Source: Bradyrhizobium sp. WSM1417 | GTDB taxonomy: Bacteria; Pseudomonadota; Alphaproteobacteria; Rhizobiales; Xanthobacteraceae | Reading direction: 5' to 3' | Length of the DNA: 64,000 nucleotides | Assembly (NCBI RefSeq): GCF_000515415.1 | Contig: NZ_KI911783.1 | Span: 5,505,831 to 5,569,830, forward strand | In this document: one piece after another, positions 34,162-42,758 of the stretch | Numbering within the stretch: the first letter of the stretch is position 1 | Layout: each line of letters opens with the position of its first letter | Translations under genes and position numbers: made by a program | Notes under the pieces: model-generated | The model's database searches: none | What the model was told of the DNA's origin: nothing | What the model saw: only the letters and a program-made list of their open reading frames with translations

Positions 34162-34971
34162 CTATGACTTCATACTTGATAGTTCGGCTTCAATCGCGGG
34201 ATTTCGATAGTCCCATTCCTCAAAATCTTTCGAATTGATCCGAAGATTCTGCAGCTTGATCCCGGTTTTATCGAGAATCTCGACTGCTATTTTGAACAAC
34301 GAGAAGTGCTTTAAGGTGTCCTCGATGTTCCCCATGAAGCCTACCTCTAGCGCTCTGGCGGCCCCGATGTAGGCGAGAACCTCACTAGTAGTTTGAACCT
34401 CGTGCTCATAGTGCTTCGGATCAAGTGACAGTCTATCGAGGGTCCGAATGTTCATACTTGACGAGTCGGGATCATAAACAAATTCAAATACACCCGGACG
34501 ATCAAAGTCGATTTTGGTACTGATAGTCCAATTCTTGAAGAAGCTTTGGCTTTCAATTTCGTACTCCATCGCAACCTTTTCGGCTTCTTCACGAGGCATT
34601 CCATGAGCTTTCGACATCAAAATAATACGATCCGAAGCTCGCTTCCGAACGTTGTTTAGAAATCTAATCTCATGGCATACTAGATGGTATTGGGCGAACG
34701 TCTGGCCGTCTCCCTGGGCAACACGCGGCTCATATAAAGCGTTGAAGCGCCGATATCCGTTTTGAGAGAATATCTCATGAAGCGCCCTACAACAGTCCAA
34801 CGCCAACCAGGTTCTGAATTTCTCGGAGTCCTCCCGCACGGTATACGGAAGTACTTCGAGGTCTCTCCACTCGGTTCTGGCGAGTGTTTCAGACTGTGCA
34901 ACAAATAAATTGATAGTTTCCGCGTTATACTGATTGAGCACACTCTGATGTTGTTGCTGGAAGCTGGCCAT
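34162..34971 (-). CDS. Tagged protein B (effector candidate), partner of tagged protein A
   Basis: A 269-residue protein that begins with a Gln/Asn-rich tag (MASFQQQHQSVLNQYNAETI) very similar to that of the gene just upstream. Beyond it lies a helical region with RFLNNVRKRASDRIILMSKA and an acidic alpha/beta part (FDRPGVFEFVYDPDSSS) and a C-terminal helix. No family or catalytic motif recognised. The gene follows protein A after 12 bases, so both are made together. The shared tag suggests that the two products assemble. Confidence 0.6.
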   Translation of the reverse strand: MASFQQQHQSVLNQYNAETINLFVAQSETLARTEWRDLEVLPYTVREDSEKFRTWLALDCCRALHEIFSQNGYRRFNALYEPRVAQGDGQTFAQYHLVCHEIRFLNNVRKRASDRIILMSKAHGMPREEAEKVAMEYEIESQSFFKNWTISTKIDFDRPGVFEFVYDPDSSSMNIRTLDRLSLDPKHYEHEVQTTSEVLAYIGAARALEVGFMGNIEDTLKHFSLFKIAVEILDKTGIKLQNLRINSKDFEEWDYRNPAIEAELSSMKS

Positions 34972-34983
34972 CTAAAAAGTCCG

Positions 34984-35331
34984 TCAGAAAAGTTTTTGCG
35001 CTACTTCAGCGGCCTTAGTAAGAGCTAGATAAAGCCCTCCTAACGCCGCCGCGCCTTTGACCAAGTCTCCCGCTTTCTCCAAATAGCCAACTATCCTGCC
35101 CTTTTCAGGGGCCTGAGACCTCGCATTCGCAGACGCTGCGTTAATCGCCTCCAATGCATCATTCGCGCTCGCAGCATCGATCGCATTCAAAGATAGCGCG
35201 CGAGCCAGTTCTGAAGACGCGTTGTCGATTTGCTGCGCAAATTCTGCCCGGTTCGCAACGCCATAAAAATTAATCGTCTCACCATTGTACTGATAGGTGA
35301 CTGTTTGGCCTCGCTGATCAAAGGTCGCCAT
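34984..35331 (-). CDS. Tagged protein A, small with hydrophobic C-terminus
   Basis: A 115-residue protein. It starts with the tag MATFDQRGQTVTYQYNGETI (13 of the first 23 residues match the downstream protein), followed by two helical segments (about 30-80) and a C-terminal moderately hydrophobic helix (VKGAAALGGLYLALTKAA, about 92-110). The latter could insert in a membrane or pack in a bundle. In my recollection, short Gln/Asn-rich beta tags of this type (DQRGQxVxxQxN) occur in proteins of predicted bacterial conflict systems. That link should be checked. Upstream gene of the pair; start ATG 35331 preceded by an AGGAGG. Confidence 0.6.
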   Translation of the reverse strand: MATFDQRGQTVTYQYNGETINFYGVANRAEFAQQIDNASSELARALSLNAIDAASANDALEAINAASANARSQAPEKGRIVGYLEKAGDLVKGAAALGGLYLALTKAAEVAQKLF

Positions 35332-36138
35332 TTTGTGCCTCCTAGTCTGAAACGCGGGGCAATTTGCAACGGCAGATATATGACTGCTCGATCAATGGGT
35401 AGTCGCATACAAGCATTTCTACTAAAGCGGTAATTGGATCGTTCGTCAATCGTCGGTGCGTGTCGGTCTCCTACGCTCGAACTGCGCCAGCCGGGTCAAG
35501 CGCTTCGGCCAAAGTGGAGAAGAGCCGTTCGTGACCGAATAAATAGTTGTGACAGCTTGGTAGTATAGACGGCAGTATTGCGTAATGACCTGAGGGCGCG
35601 GCAGCGATCGCCGCCGCCCCCCCAGCGAGCACGGTAGCCGCGCCGGTGGGCCGATCGCGATCACTAACCTTGGACCATCAACGGGGCGGACGATCCTCGC
35701 GTCGAAGCCCATCAGATCGACCCCCGATTCGCCGTGCTCATGCGCCAACTTGAAAGCGAGCAGCGGGGGCTGTTGAGCGATTGTGCGCAACCAGGAGCGC
35801 CGCTGTAACCTGGTTGACAGAATCATCACCGGCGCAGTCGCGTGCTGGCTGGCCATTACTAACGGGTAGTGGTTCTTGAGATTGTACCGGCGGCTTGGCG
35901 CGCAATAGCGTCAACCTCGCCTGCTATTCAAGCTTCCGGGCCAGCCTCATTCGACGATCAGTTTGGCGCCAAGCGCAAAGCCTTAAATCCGGCCTGCCAC
36001 TCCGCGACGACTTCACAGGTCGCTTTCATCGTCGCATATGTTTCACTCTCGATTGTCGCAAGATGCAGCAACTTAGCCGAAACGGCTACAGATGAAGGTT
36101 CCTCCCACCCAGCTAGCGGTATTGCCGGCCTTGACTAT
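35332..36138. other. Long island gap without a confident gene
   Basis: About 800 bases between the tagged pair and the nuclease gene. A 136-residue open frame on the minus strand (35446-35856) and a 103-residue one on the plus strand (35869-36180) have no ribosome binding site or recognisable domain. Parts may be decayed genes. No repeat was noticed. Confidence 0.4.
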
Positions 36139-37368
36139 TCATTCCTCTTCATCGTTAGGATCGTAAAAATAGTAAGTTAGATCAATCCTTGGATAATTCA
36201 GCGAGATTAGTCGATCCACAACCTCTAGGCCCAAGCCCGGACAATCTGGCGGTGTATCGAGCTCGCCTCCCTCGTACTTCCGCCTCAAGGCTTCGAAAAA
36301 CTCGGATTCAAAAGTACCCCAACCTTGAAACGCGATTGGAGTGCCGCGATCAAGCATGGTCTTCCTAAGCGTAGCCCAAGTGGTAAATCCCTCGGCCCTC
36401 GGAGAGCAGAACGGCCTTAAAAAACTACAACCAAATTCCTTGATCTCATCAAGCGAGTTGCCATGACCTAGAGGGTCAAACTCACTCACTATCTTAATCC
36501 ATCGGGTTTGCATTTCTGTAGGTGTCTCGTCTTCGGAGAGAGCCAAGAGAAAGCGGTCCGCCGATTGAAATGGCGCAAAATTGCCAAAAGTAATGCTGTA
36601 TGGCGCGAGGCTTTCGGTCCATTCGTCCTTCCAAAGAAACGCGAATCCGTGCCCCTTCTGTGCGTTACCCTTGTTCGCAAGAGCAAGCATTGCCGCTTTC
36701 ATTTGTATTTTATAGGCGCCTAATCGGTTTCTGTCGGCAGGGTCGCCGCGCAGTTCATCGTCGTATAAACACAACTGATAGCCACCAATGTAGTGTTCAC
36801 CTATTTCTAGCGCGGCTTCGGCGTCGGCAAAGTCGCCGACCGATTTGACCTGCAATCGCCGTTTGCCGTTACGTTCGAGGGGCTCTAAGCAGATGATGTT
36901 CCTCTGCATCCAAAAAATTTCGTGCAAAATGTGGTGCCTGAGTAGCACCGGCCACTGGGTGGAGATTACGACGTTGATTGTATCTCCATCCGAGAGGAAA
37001 GGCAGATACGCGCGAACCTCGGCAGCATAGGCTCCAAGTTCCGTGCCCGCCTGTCTAGTTGGACCGGCCAAATTTTTTAACTCAACGATTATCAAGCTTT
37101 GGGTCTCAGCACCGTACAGCAGAAAATCAGGATACAGCTCATCACCCGGCTTCAACGAGATGTTCTCGTCGTCGGAAATGACTTCGGTAACGTACAGAGA
37201 TTCCAAGCTATAGCGGAAGCTCTCAAAAACCCGCTTTTGTCGAGGATCACTAGGCGCTGCGCCGCTCAACGCGTCCGCATTTTCGATAAGGTCGCCAAGA
37301 GCCTGACCGCCTGCAAAGCAATCGCGCAGCCATTGGTGCATCTCTGCTTCATCAACGAATAAGGCCAT
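36139..37368 (-). CDS. PD-(D/E)XK-like nuclease, third gene of the Gabija-like operon
   Basis: A 409-residue protein. In the N-terminal half a nuclease-type core is visible: E of FESFRYSLESLY, then YPDFLLYG (Asp) and IIVELKNLAG (Glu-x-Lys), followed by a helix with conserved Gln/Glu. That is the order of PD-(D/E)XK nucleases; the general layout recalls Shedu-type (DUF4263) proteins, but I could not confirm this. The C-terminal 190 residues (about 215-409) are an uncharacterised mixed domain. The gene follows the UvrD-like gene after 21 bases, so it is likely part of the same operon and defence module. Confidence 0.6.
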   Translation of the reverse strand: MALFVDEAEMHQWLRDCFAGGQALGDLIENADALSGAAPSDPRQKRVFESFRYSLESLYVTEVISDDENISLKPGDELYPDFLLYGAETQSLIIVELKNLAGPTRQAGTELGAYAAEVRAYLPFLSDGDTINVVISTQWPVLLRHHILHEIFWMQRNIICLEPLERNGKRRLQVKSVGDFADAEAALEIGEHYIGGYQLCLYDDELRGDPADRNRLGAYKIQMKAAMLALANKGNAQKGHGFAFLWKDEWTESLAPYSITFGNFAPFQSADRFLLALSEDETPTEMQTRWIKIVSEFDPLGHGNSLDEIKEFGCSFLRPFCSPRAEGFTTWATLRKTMLDRGTPIAFQGWGTFESEFFEALRRKYEGGELDTPPDCPGLGLEVVDRLISLNYPRIDLTYYFYDPNDEEE

Positions 37369-37389
37369 AGAGAGATGTGCTCCAAAATT

Positions 37390-39120
37390 TCAAAGCGATA
37401 CGATCTGCGCCGCGTGGCCACCCGCATCGAGGATCGCCTTCAACGCAGGGGCACGGCTGTTGGGGGCAGCAATCGCCAACAATCGCTCAGCACGGGATGC
37501 AGCAACGTAGATTTTCCGAGCTTCTTCGACGGGCTTAGTGGCCATCTCCGCGCCGGTCAGAACATTCAAGATATCTCCTGTCGTTCTGACGGTGAGCACG
37601 ACGCAGACCGCCAGAAACTCCAAGCCTTTGACCGCATGAATCGCCTTGGCCGGAAGAGCAGTTGGGGATGGCTCCGCGAGCACGGCTGTTAACTTTTGAT
37701 TGTATCGCAGCCTCTGACCAATGCTGGGGGAGCCGACAAGATCAGAGCCCAGCAAAGCGCGAGCACGCTTGAGCCAATCCTCAGCGCTCTCCCCGGCGAG
37801 AACTTTCAACGCCTGACCTATGGCGACAACGTCCGGACGCCAGCGGCCATCATCAAGACCGCTGTTGAGCATGTGAGTTGAATAGGCTCCCGCGCTGGAG
37901 ATTTCACCCCGCACTTGCAGTATCGCTCGATGCAAGCGGGCAAGCGCTTCCCGGCGATTGCCCGCCGCGAAGGCGAAATGGAAGCCCATAACGGCCTCGG
38001 CCAAAAGAAGGGACTTATCATTACCTGCCTCGGGCACGGCCCGTCCAACCGCATTCCCCGCGCTGGCCCAGGTAGCCGCCAGCACTGGTGCCTGCTCCGG
38101 CGGAATGCCGAGGTCCGATGAGATCTTTTGGAACCGTGCGCCGATCGATGCAGGAACGCTCGTGCCGCCATAAGCCAGGATGTAAACTGGCGCAGTCTCG
38201 TTCTTATATTGCCCAACCGCTTGGTCAACCGCACCGCGCGAGGCGGGTGGACGCAGCTGCGATATAGCGGCGCAGATCGCGGGAGACGAACGGAAATTGC
38301 CGCTCATTTGCAGCTGATCGATTTCGTCGAACTTCTCCGCAAACCTTATAAGCTCATCCGTGAGGCCGCCCCGAAACGCGTAGATCGCTTGGTTGGGATC
38401 GCAAACGACTTTGATGTTAATGCCAGAGGCTCGCAACCATTCGACAATTTCTAGGTCCGTGGAATTGCAATCCTGAGCCTCATCAATGACGATTTCGCGG
38501 AATCGACCGCAGAGAGCCGCGCCCAGCCGGCCTGAGGAGGTCCGGTCGGCAAGGCGCTTACCGACGCTGTCGCGGACATCGTCGAAATCTAGATGTCCAT
38601 TGGATAACGCTCGGGCGATCATATTGCGCGCTCTCGTCTCCCACGCGGCTGGTCCATGCTTGGGCGCAAACCCTGTCTCAGCTGCCTTATCAGCGAGCAG
38701 TGTGCCGGTAGCCCTGTCGAAATGTTTTAGTTTGAGCGTGTGCGCTGCGTCGAAAGGCTTGACCTCCCAATCGGACTTGTCTGGCACGAGCCTTGGGAGT
38801 TGGTTGCACCCGTCCACACCGAATGGCGCGATGAAAAACTGCCAGAGAAATCGATCAAACGTGCCAACAAAGCTTGGAAACAGTGGCGACGGCAGAATGC
38901 CGAAGTTGCGCAAACGCGTTTCTAGCTCCTCGACCGCCGCATTCGTGAATGAAAGAAAGGCAAGGCCGCGTCGGTCAGCCGCGTTTGACAAAAGATGTCG
39001 CGCGCGCTCGACCATGGTGCGTGTCTTCCCTGCGCCGGGGCATGCTCGCACGAATGCATGGCCTTCGTGTCCAATGATCGTCTGTTGCTCCTTAGTCGGC
39101 AGGAAGGCGCCAGCGGTCAC
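37390..39120 (-). CDS. UvrD/Rep-type SF1 helicase (Gabija GajB-like)
   Basis: A 576-residue superfamily 1 helicase. Walker A CPGAGKTRTMV (about 29), motif Ia FLSFTNAA, motif II IVIDEAQDC, motif III VVCDPNQAIYAFRG, motif V IHAVKGLEFLAV and motif VI YVAASRAERL are all in order. Start GTG 39120 overlaps the stop of the OLD-type nuclease gene by four bases (GTGA), so the two are coupled. In Gabija the helicase (GajB) works with the OLD-family nuclease (GajA) to degrade phage DNA. The typical GajB is about 500 residues, so this one is somewhat longer. Confidence 0.8.
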   Translation of the reverse strand: MTAGAFLPTKEQQTIIGHEGHAFVRACPGAGKTRTMVERARHLLSNAADRRGLAFLSFTNAAVEELETRLRNFGILPSPLFPSFVGTFDRFLWQFFIAPFGVDGCNQLPRLVPDKSDWEVKPFDAAHTLKLKHFDRATGTLLADKAAETGFAPKHGPAAWETRARNMIARALSNGHLDFDDVRDSVGKRLADRTSSGRLGAALCGRFREIVIDEAQDCNSTDLEIVEWLRASGINIKVVCDPNQAIYAFRGGLTDELIRFAEKFDEIDQLQMSGNFRSSPAICAAISQLRPPASRGAVDQAVGQYKNETAPVYILAYGGTSVPASIGARFQKISSDLGIPPEQAPVLAATWASAGNAVGRAVPEAGNDKSLLLAEAVMGFHFAFAAGNRREALARLHRAILQVRGEISSAGAYSTHMLNSGLDDGRWRPDVVAIGQALKVLAGESAEDWLKRARALLGSDLVGSPSIGQRLRYNQKLTAVLAEPSPTALPAKAIHAVKGLEFLAVCVVLTVRTTGDILNVLTGAEMATKPVEEARKIYVAASRAERLLAIAAPNSRAPALKAILDAGGHAAQIVSL

Positions 39121-41078
39121 GCCACGACCTCGCGGATGGTCTTTTCGATGTAGGCCGGCACGACGAATGCGAAGGATTTCTTCTCTATCAGATCGGCCAA
39201 CTTCTGGGCGAAGTCGCCCTTGCGCGCATTTTTGAAGATCGCTCCGATGGCCCTCGCCCGCTCGTCACCTGCGAGTGCTGCGGCCCTATCCCACCTGTTG
39301 CCGGACCGAGGGTGCATACTCAGGTAGGCGGCGCGGAGAATGGCTTCGTTGCCAGCCTCAAGTAGTTCGCTTTCTAACGAGTAGCGCGAGGTAATCGCGG
39401 CCATAATTTCAGATGCACCATTTGCCATTGCGAGCGCATCCAATGCGCGCTTGCGTCGCTCTCCGGGGATGATCCTTTCCTCGTGCGCCACGGAAAACTT
39501 GCTACCTGTTGGTCGGCTTTCGTCAGCGCTTGGATCGTTATCTTCATTCTCGTCGTGGTCGGTCATACCGTCACCATCCGTCATGATTACGACCCGCTCA
39601 GCGATGCGCGCCTCGTTAATTGGGCGTGTCAGAAGGTTGGCATACGGACTGAAGTCGACGCCATCAATCGGAACAAATACGGCTGAGCGAAAGAGGCGTA
39701 ACTGCTCCGGCTTATCCTTGAGGGTGAAGTATTCAGCGATTACTGGGAGCAGGAGGGCTTCCGCAATCCCCTCTATTAGGAGAACGCGCCCGCCGAACAG
39801 CAAGGCCGCCTTTGTCACGTCGAGGTAGCGATCGATCTTCCGTCGTTCGAGGTCGTTCAATTCTATCTGAGCGAGAGGGATGCAGCGGGTCGATCGGCGA
39901 AGCGCGGCTGCGGCGGCAGTCGTCACCAGCCCTTCGATAAAATCGGCTGGATCGTCCGTGCCCTTTGCGATCCCGGTCTCAATGACAGCCGCATCGGCAG
40001 CGGCCGGCGCCCCTTCTTCGTTAAGGGCGTCAGATATCGTCGGGGGCGCAGGCAAAACCGATTTGAAAACCACTAACTGCTTGCTGCTAACCCAGGCGGA
40101 CAGGTTTGGCGAATGGCTGGCGACGATAACCTGCACTTGACCTGCCGGCCCATGTTTAGGCGTGTCGACTTCCGACTGAACAGCTTGATCCTTTAAGAAT
40201 GCTAGAACCGCCGCCTGAAGCTGCGGATGAAGATGTGCTTCAGGCTCCTCCACTAGAAACAGAGTCAGATCAGAATTGCGCACCTTCTCTAACTCAACGG
40301 CGATAGTCGCCATGAATAAAAGGTTCGCGTAACCATGGCCTGAGTATTGCAAATCTTCTGGATGGACGCCGTGGTCGGCTAGCTTGAATCTTAGATCGCG
40401 CGCGATATCGATTAGAGTTTCTTGCGCAGCGAAGCCTAGGGCGGCCGACTGAGGCCGGACACCAGCAGTCAACGCTGTTAGACTCTTGCCAACGGCCTGA
40501 TCCACCTTGGAGAGCACGGCATGGTCAGCGCGTCGGGCTAAGTCGCGCGCGAGGTCCGAGGCCGAAACATCCCCAAGAAAGTGATTTAGGAGGGCTGTGA
40601 TACGGGTGGGATTTCCGGAGGCCAACGCGCGCTTGGCGTCGCGGAGAGGCGGCAAGTAAACATGCCGGATCATGTCATGGCAGCCGGGCTCTGGTTGGTT
40701 GCCAGGCTTGCCTGCCCAAAGGCCCGGTCGATCGCCGAGGCCGCCGCCATAACGTAGGCCGAACCGTGCTTCGGAAAGCGTCGTGTCCGTGCTTGCGGAG
40801 ATCAGCCGCCCCTGTTGGCCTGCACTGAGATCGGCGAAGACAGCTTCGAGCTCAAAGCCTCCAGTTTGGCTTTGGAAACGTACATCGGTGGGCTCACAGT
40901 AAATCTCCCGACGTCCCCCGAGCGGCTGGGTCAAAAGTCGGATAGCGTCAATGGCGTTGCTCTTGCCTCCATTGTTCTCGCCGACGAATACCGTGAGATC
41001 CTTCTGAAGCTCCACCTCGCCCGTGTCGAACGAACGGAAATTCTGCAGCGCGATTGATTTTAAGTACATCGAATCCAT
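39117..41078 (-). CDS. OLD-family ATPase/TOPRIM nuclease (Gabija GajA-like)
   Basis: Start ATG 41078 with a G-rich ribosome binding site; a longer frame upstream is not needed. 653 residues. N-terminal ABC-type ATPase: Walker A FVGENNGGKSNA (about 30), Walker B LFLVEEPEAHLHPQ (about 250) and the H-switch VIVASHSPNLS. C-terminal TOPRIM domain: RVLLIEGIAEALLLPVIAEY and the DxD-like VVIMTDGDGM. ATPase plus TOPRIM defines OLD nucleases; pairing with a UvrD-type helicase defines class 2, including Gabija. It is longer than the roughly 580-residue GajA model, mostly in the ATPase and the C-terminus. First gene of a likely three-gene operon. Confidence 0.8.
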   Translation of the reverse strand: MDSMYLKSIALQNFRSFDTGEVELQKDLTVFVGENNGGKSNAIDAIRLLTQPLGGRREIYCEPTDVRFQSQTGGFELEAVFADLSAGQQGRLISASTDTTLSEARFGLRYGGGLGDRPGLWAGKPGNQPEPGCHDMIRHVYLPPLRDAKRALASGNPTRITALLNHFLGDVSASDLARDLARRADHAVLSKVDQAVGKSLTALTAGVRPQSAALGFAAQETLIDIARDLRFKLADHGVHPEDLQYSGHGYANLLFMATIAVELEKVRNSDLTLFLVEEPEAHLHPQLQAAVLAFLKDQAVQSEVDTPKHGPAGQVQVIVASHSPNLSAWVSSKQLVVFKSVLPAPPTISDALNEEGAPAAADAAVIETGIAKGTDDPADFIEGLVTTAAAAALRRSTRCIPLAQIELNDLERRKIDRYLDVTKAALLFGGRVLLIEGIAEALLLPVIAEYFTLKDKPEQLRLFRSAVFVPIDGVDFSPYANLLTRPINEARIAERVVIMTDGDGMTDHDENEDNDPSADESRPTGSKFSVAHEERIIPGERRKRALDALAMANGASEIMAAITSRYSLESELLEAGNEAILRAAYLSMHPRSGNRWDRAAALAGDERARAIGAIFKNARKGDFAQKLADLIEKKSFAFVVPAYIEKTIREVVA

Positions 41079-41283
41079 TGCCCCCCCGAGGATTGTCCCT
41101 CTTGAACGGCGGACATGCAACTTGCAGCGAGGTGGCGGCTAAATCGAAACTTTAAGGCGGCCCACTGAAAAATGATGACAAACCCATTTGTTCCTAGTAT
41201 GTTCTTTTCTTGGATTGAGCTCAACCGCTTGAATCGGTTCAATTTCTGATTGAGATTGCCCCCCATTCTTGGGGGAAACGCAG
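41079..41283. promoter_or_regulatory. Shared divergent promoter region of two defence operons
   Basis: 205 bases between the divergent starts at 41078 (minus, OLD-type nuclease) and 41284 (plus, unknown operon). It is AT-richer than the flanks and contains an inverted repeat AACCG (41223-41227)/CGGTT (41235-41239) and the near-palindrome TTGAATCGGTTCAA (41229-41242). A single operator could control both operons. Confidence 0.45.
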
Positions 41284-42336
41284 ATGACGCCCGAACAGCT
41301 TATAAGGACTATGCGCGGCCGCGTGCCGTTCGATATCGCTCGGAAGATCCTCGAGGCTCACGAAATCGAAAGAGGTATGGGATGGGACAGTACGCAGCAC
41401 CGCTTCTTACAAAACGACTTCGATGAAGAGGTGCTTGAAAGCCTAGGTGAAGCGCTCAAGCAGCATATATTGTGCGGCGAGAAATCTATTCGCTTTTATA
41501 GATTGAACAGGGCCTCTATGGAAGCGCTTCGAAACTCCGTTGGACAAGTCACGGTGTCTAACAGCAGATTTCAGCGAGCTTATCCTGCCCAACTTGATGA
41601 CTCAGAAATTGACGGCCGCATTCGCCCCCCGACATTGGCGGCAATCGAGCAGAATGATGATGGCGTCGGCTTGGTCTTTGCATCAACCAGGGCATTTCAT
41701 AAACGCGAGCACATTGACCCGAGCACGCTCGGTGATGATGCCGCTTCGGCTCTGGAGAACTACGATGAAGTGATCGGTATTTCCCTGCAAAAATACCAAG
41801 CGATGGACGTCGTTTGGATTCCGCACAGAGGGAATTATGCGGAGATTAGGATCGACTATCCTAAGGGCATGCACGCGGATACCTTGGAAGCCGCGCACAA
41901 TTCCACTAAGCTTTTATTTGAGAATGTTCTCGACAGAGATGCGCTACCTAATCCAGTGAACCTCTTTCCGCTAATTCAGAAAATCTACGACGCGGCAAAC
42001 GAAGGGCATGTGGTGGAGTTAGGTTTCGGCACCACAACCGGGTCTCTGAAGCACGAAAAAATGAGAAGAGGACGCCTCTGCTTGCGCAGAGAAACCTATC
42101 ATCGCGGTGGAAAGAACGCGCTCACTACGCCGATCGAACCCTACAACCTCAGCGTCAGATGGCGAGTGACGTTGGGAGAGATAATATCTCATCCGGAGCT
42201 GAGCTTGCACGGCAACGCGCGCATTGCAGCCTCAGCCAATCCGACGATTCATGAAATGACGGTTCGAGGCTGTGTAGGAGCCGCAGATTACGATCACGTT
42301 CGCGACCGTGTTGAGCACTTCCTTCGACAACCCTGA
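41284..42336 (+). CDS. Unknown protein, first gene of a three-gene operon
   Basis: A 350-residue protein from ATG 41284, preceded by GGGGGAA. An in-frame TTG 15 bases upstream is also possible. Predicted mixed alpha/beta with acidic and basic stretches; segments like MTPEQLIRTMRGRVPFDIAR and RVTLGEIISHPELSLHG are well formed, so the gene appears intact. No motif of a known nuclease, ATPase, TIR, Sir2 or protease is visible. The gene is followed after 8 bases by a second and then a coupled nuclease gene. Confidence 0.6.
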   Translation: MTPEQLIRTMRGRVPFDIARKILEAHEIERGMGWDSTQHRFLQNDFDEEVLESLGEALKQHILCGEKSIRFYRLNRASMEALRNSVGQVTVSNSRFQRAYPAQLDDSEIDGRIRPPTLAAIEQNDDGVGLVFASTRAFHKREHIDPSTLGDDAASALENYDEVIGISLQKYQAMDVVWIPHRGNYAEIRIDYPKGMHADTLEAAHNSTKLLFENVLDRDALPNPVNLFPLIQKIYDAANEGHVVELGFGTTTGSLKHEKMRRGRLCLRRETYHRGGKNALTTPIEPYNLSVRWRVTLGEIISHPELSLHGNARIAASANPTIHEMTVRGCVGAADYDHVRDRVEHFLRQP

Positions 42337-42344
42337 ATCGGTCC

Positions 42345-42758
42345 ATGCCGAATATCGACGAACTGAAAGCTGAAGTTAAAGAGAGCTGGCGCGATAGCCC
42401 GCTCCTTCAAGCTTGCCTGTCGATAATTGATTATTTGAACAAGTTGCCGCTTGATGAAATGCAAATGCTCACCTTCAGCTCGTTCAAAGAGGCAGTTGGG
42501 GAAAAAGATCTAACAGAAGACGTAGTTCGCGCTGTCGCGCTATTGGCAAATACATCAATACATGCGCTCGACGCTAAGCTCTTGTTCATTGACGATGATG
42601 ATAACGAGTTTGAGTTGGAAAAAAGCGACTTAGCTGATGCTCGTCACAGAGGTGAGTTTTTTCACCCCGAAACGGGGATTGGCATTCGAGATTTTGAGTC
42701 AAAGATCGTTCCGTATTTTGTTCCCTCTCAACGGTTCTTAGATCTCAAGGGCCGCTAG
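42345..42758 (+). CDS. Unknown small acidic protein, second gene of the operon
   Basis: A 137-residue acidic protein; a helical part (about 1-60, LQACLSIIDYLNKLPLDEMQ) is followed by an acidic strand region (LFIDDDDNEFELEKSDLADA) and an alpha/beta C-terminus. The final TAG overlaps the GTG of the nuclease gene by one base (TAGTG). The shape is that of an adaptor or regulatory subunit, which is only a guess. Confidence 0.6.
   Translation: MPNIDELKAEVKESWRDSPLLQACLSIIDYLNKLPLDEMQMLTFSSFKEAVGEKDLTEDVVRAVALLANTSIHALDAKLLFIDDDDNEFELEKSDLADARHRGEFFHPETGIGIRDFESKIVPYFVPSQRFLDLKGR

Noticed and set aside
35446..35856. A 136-residue minus-strand frame
   Set aside because: No domain, Arg/Pro-rich and no ribosome binding site; left as a possible decayed gene.
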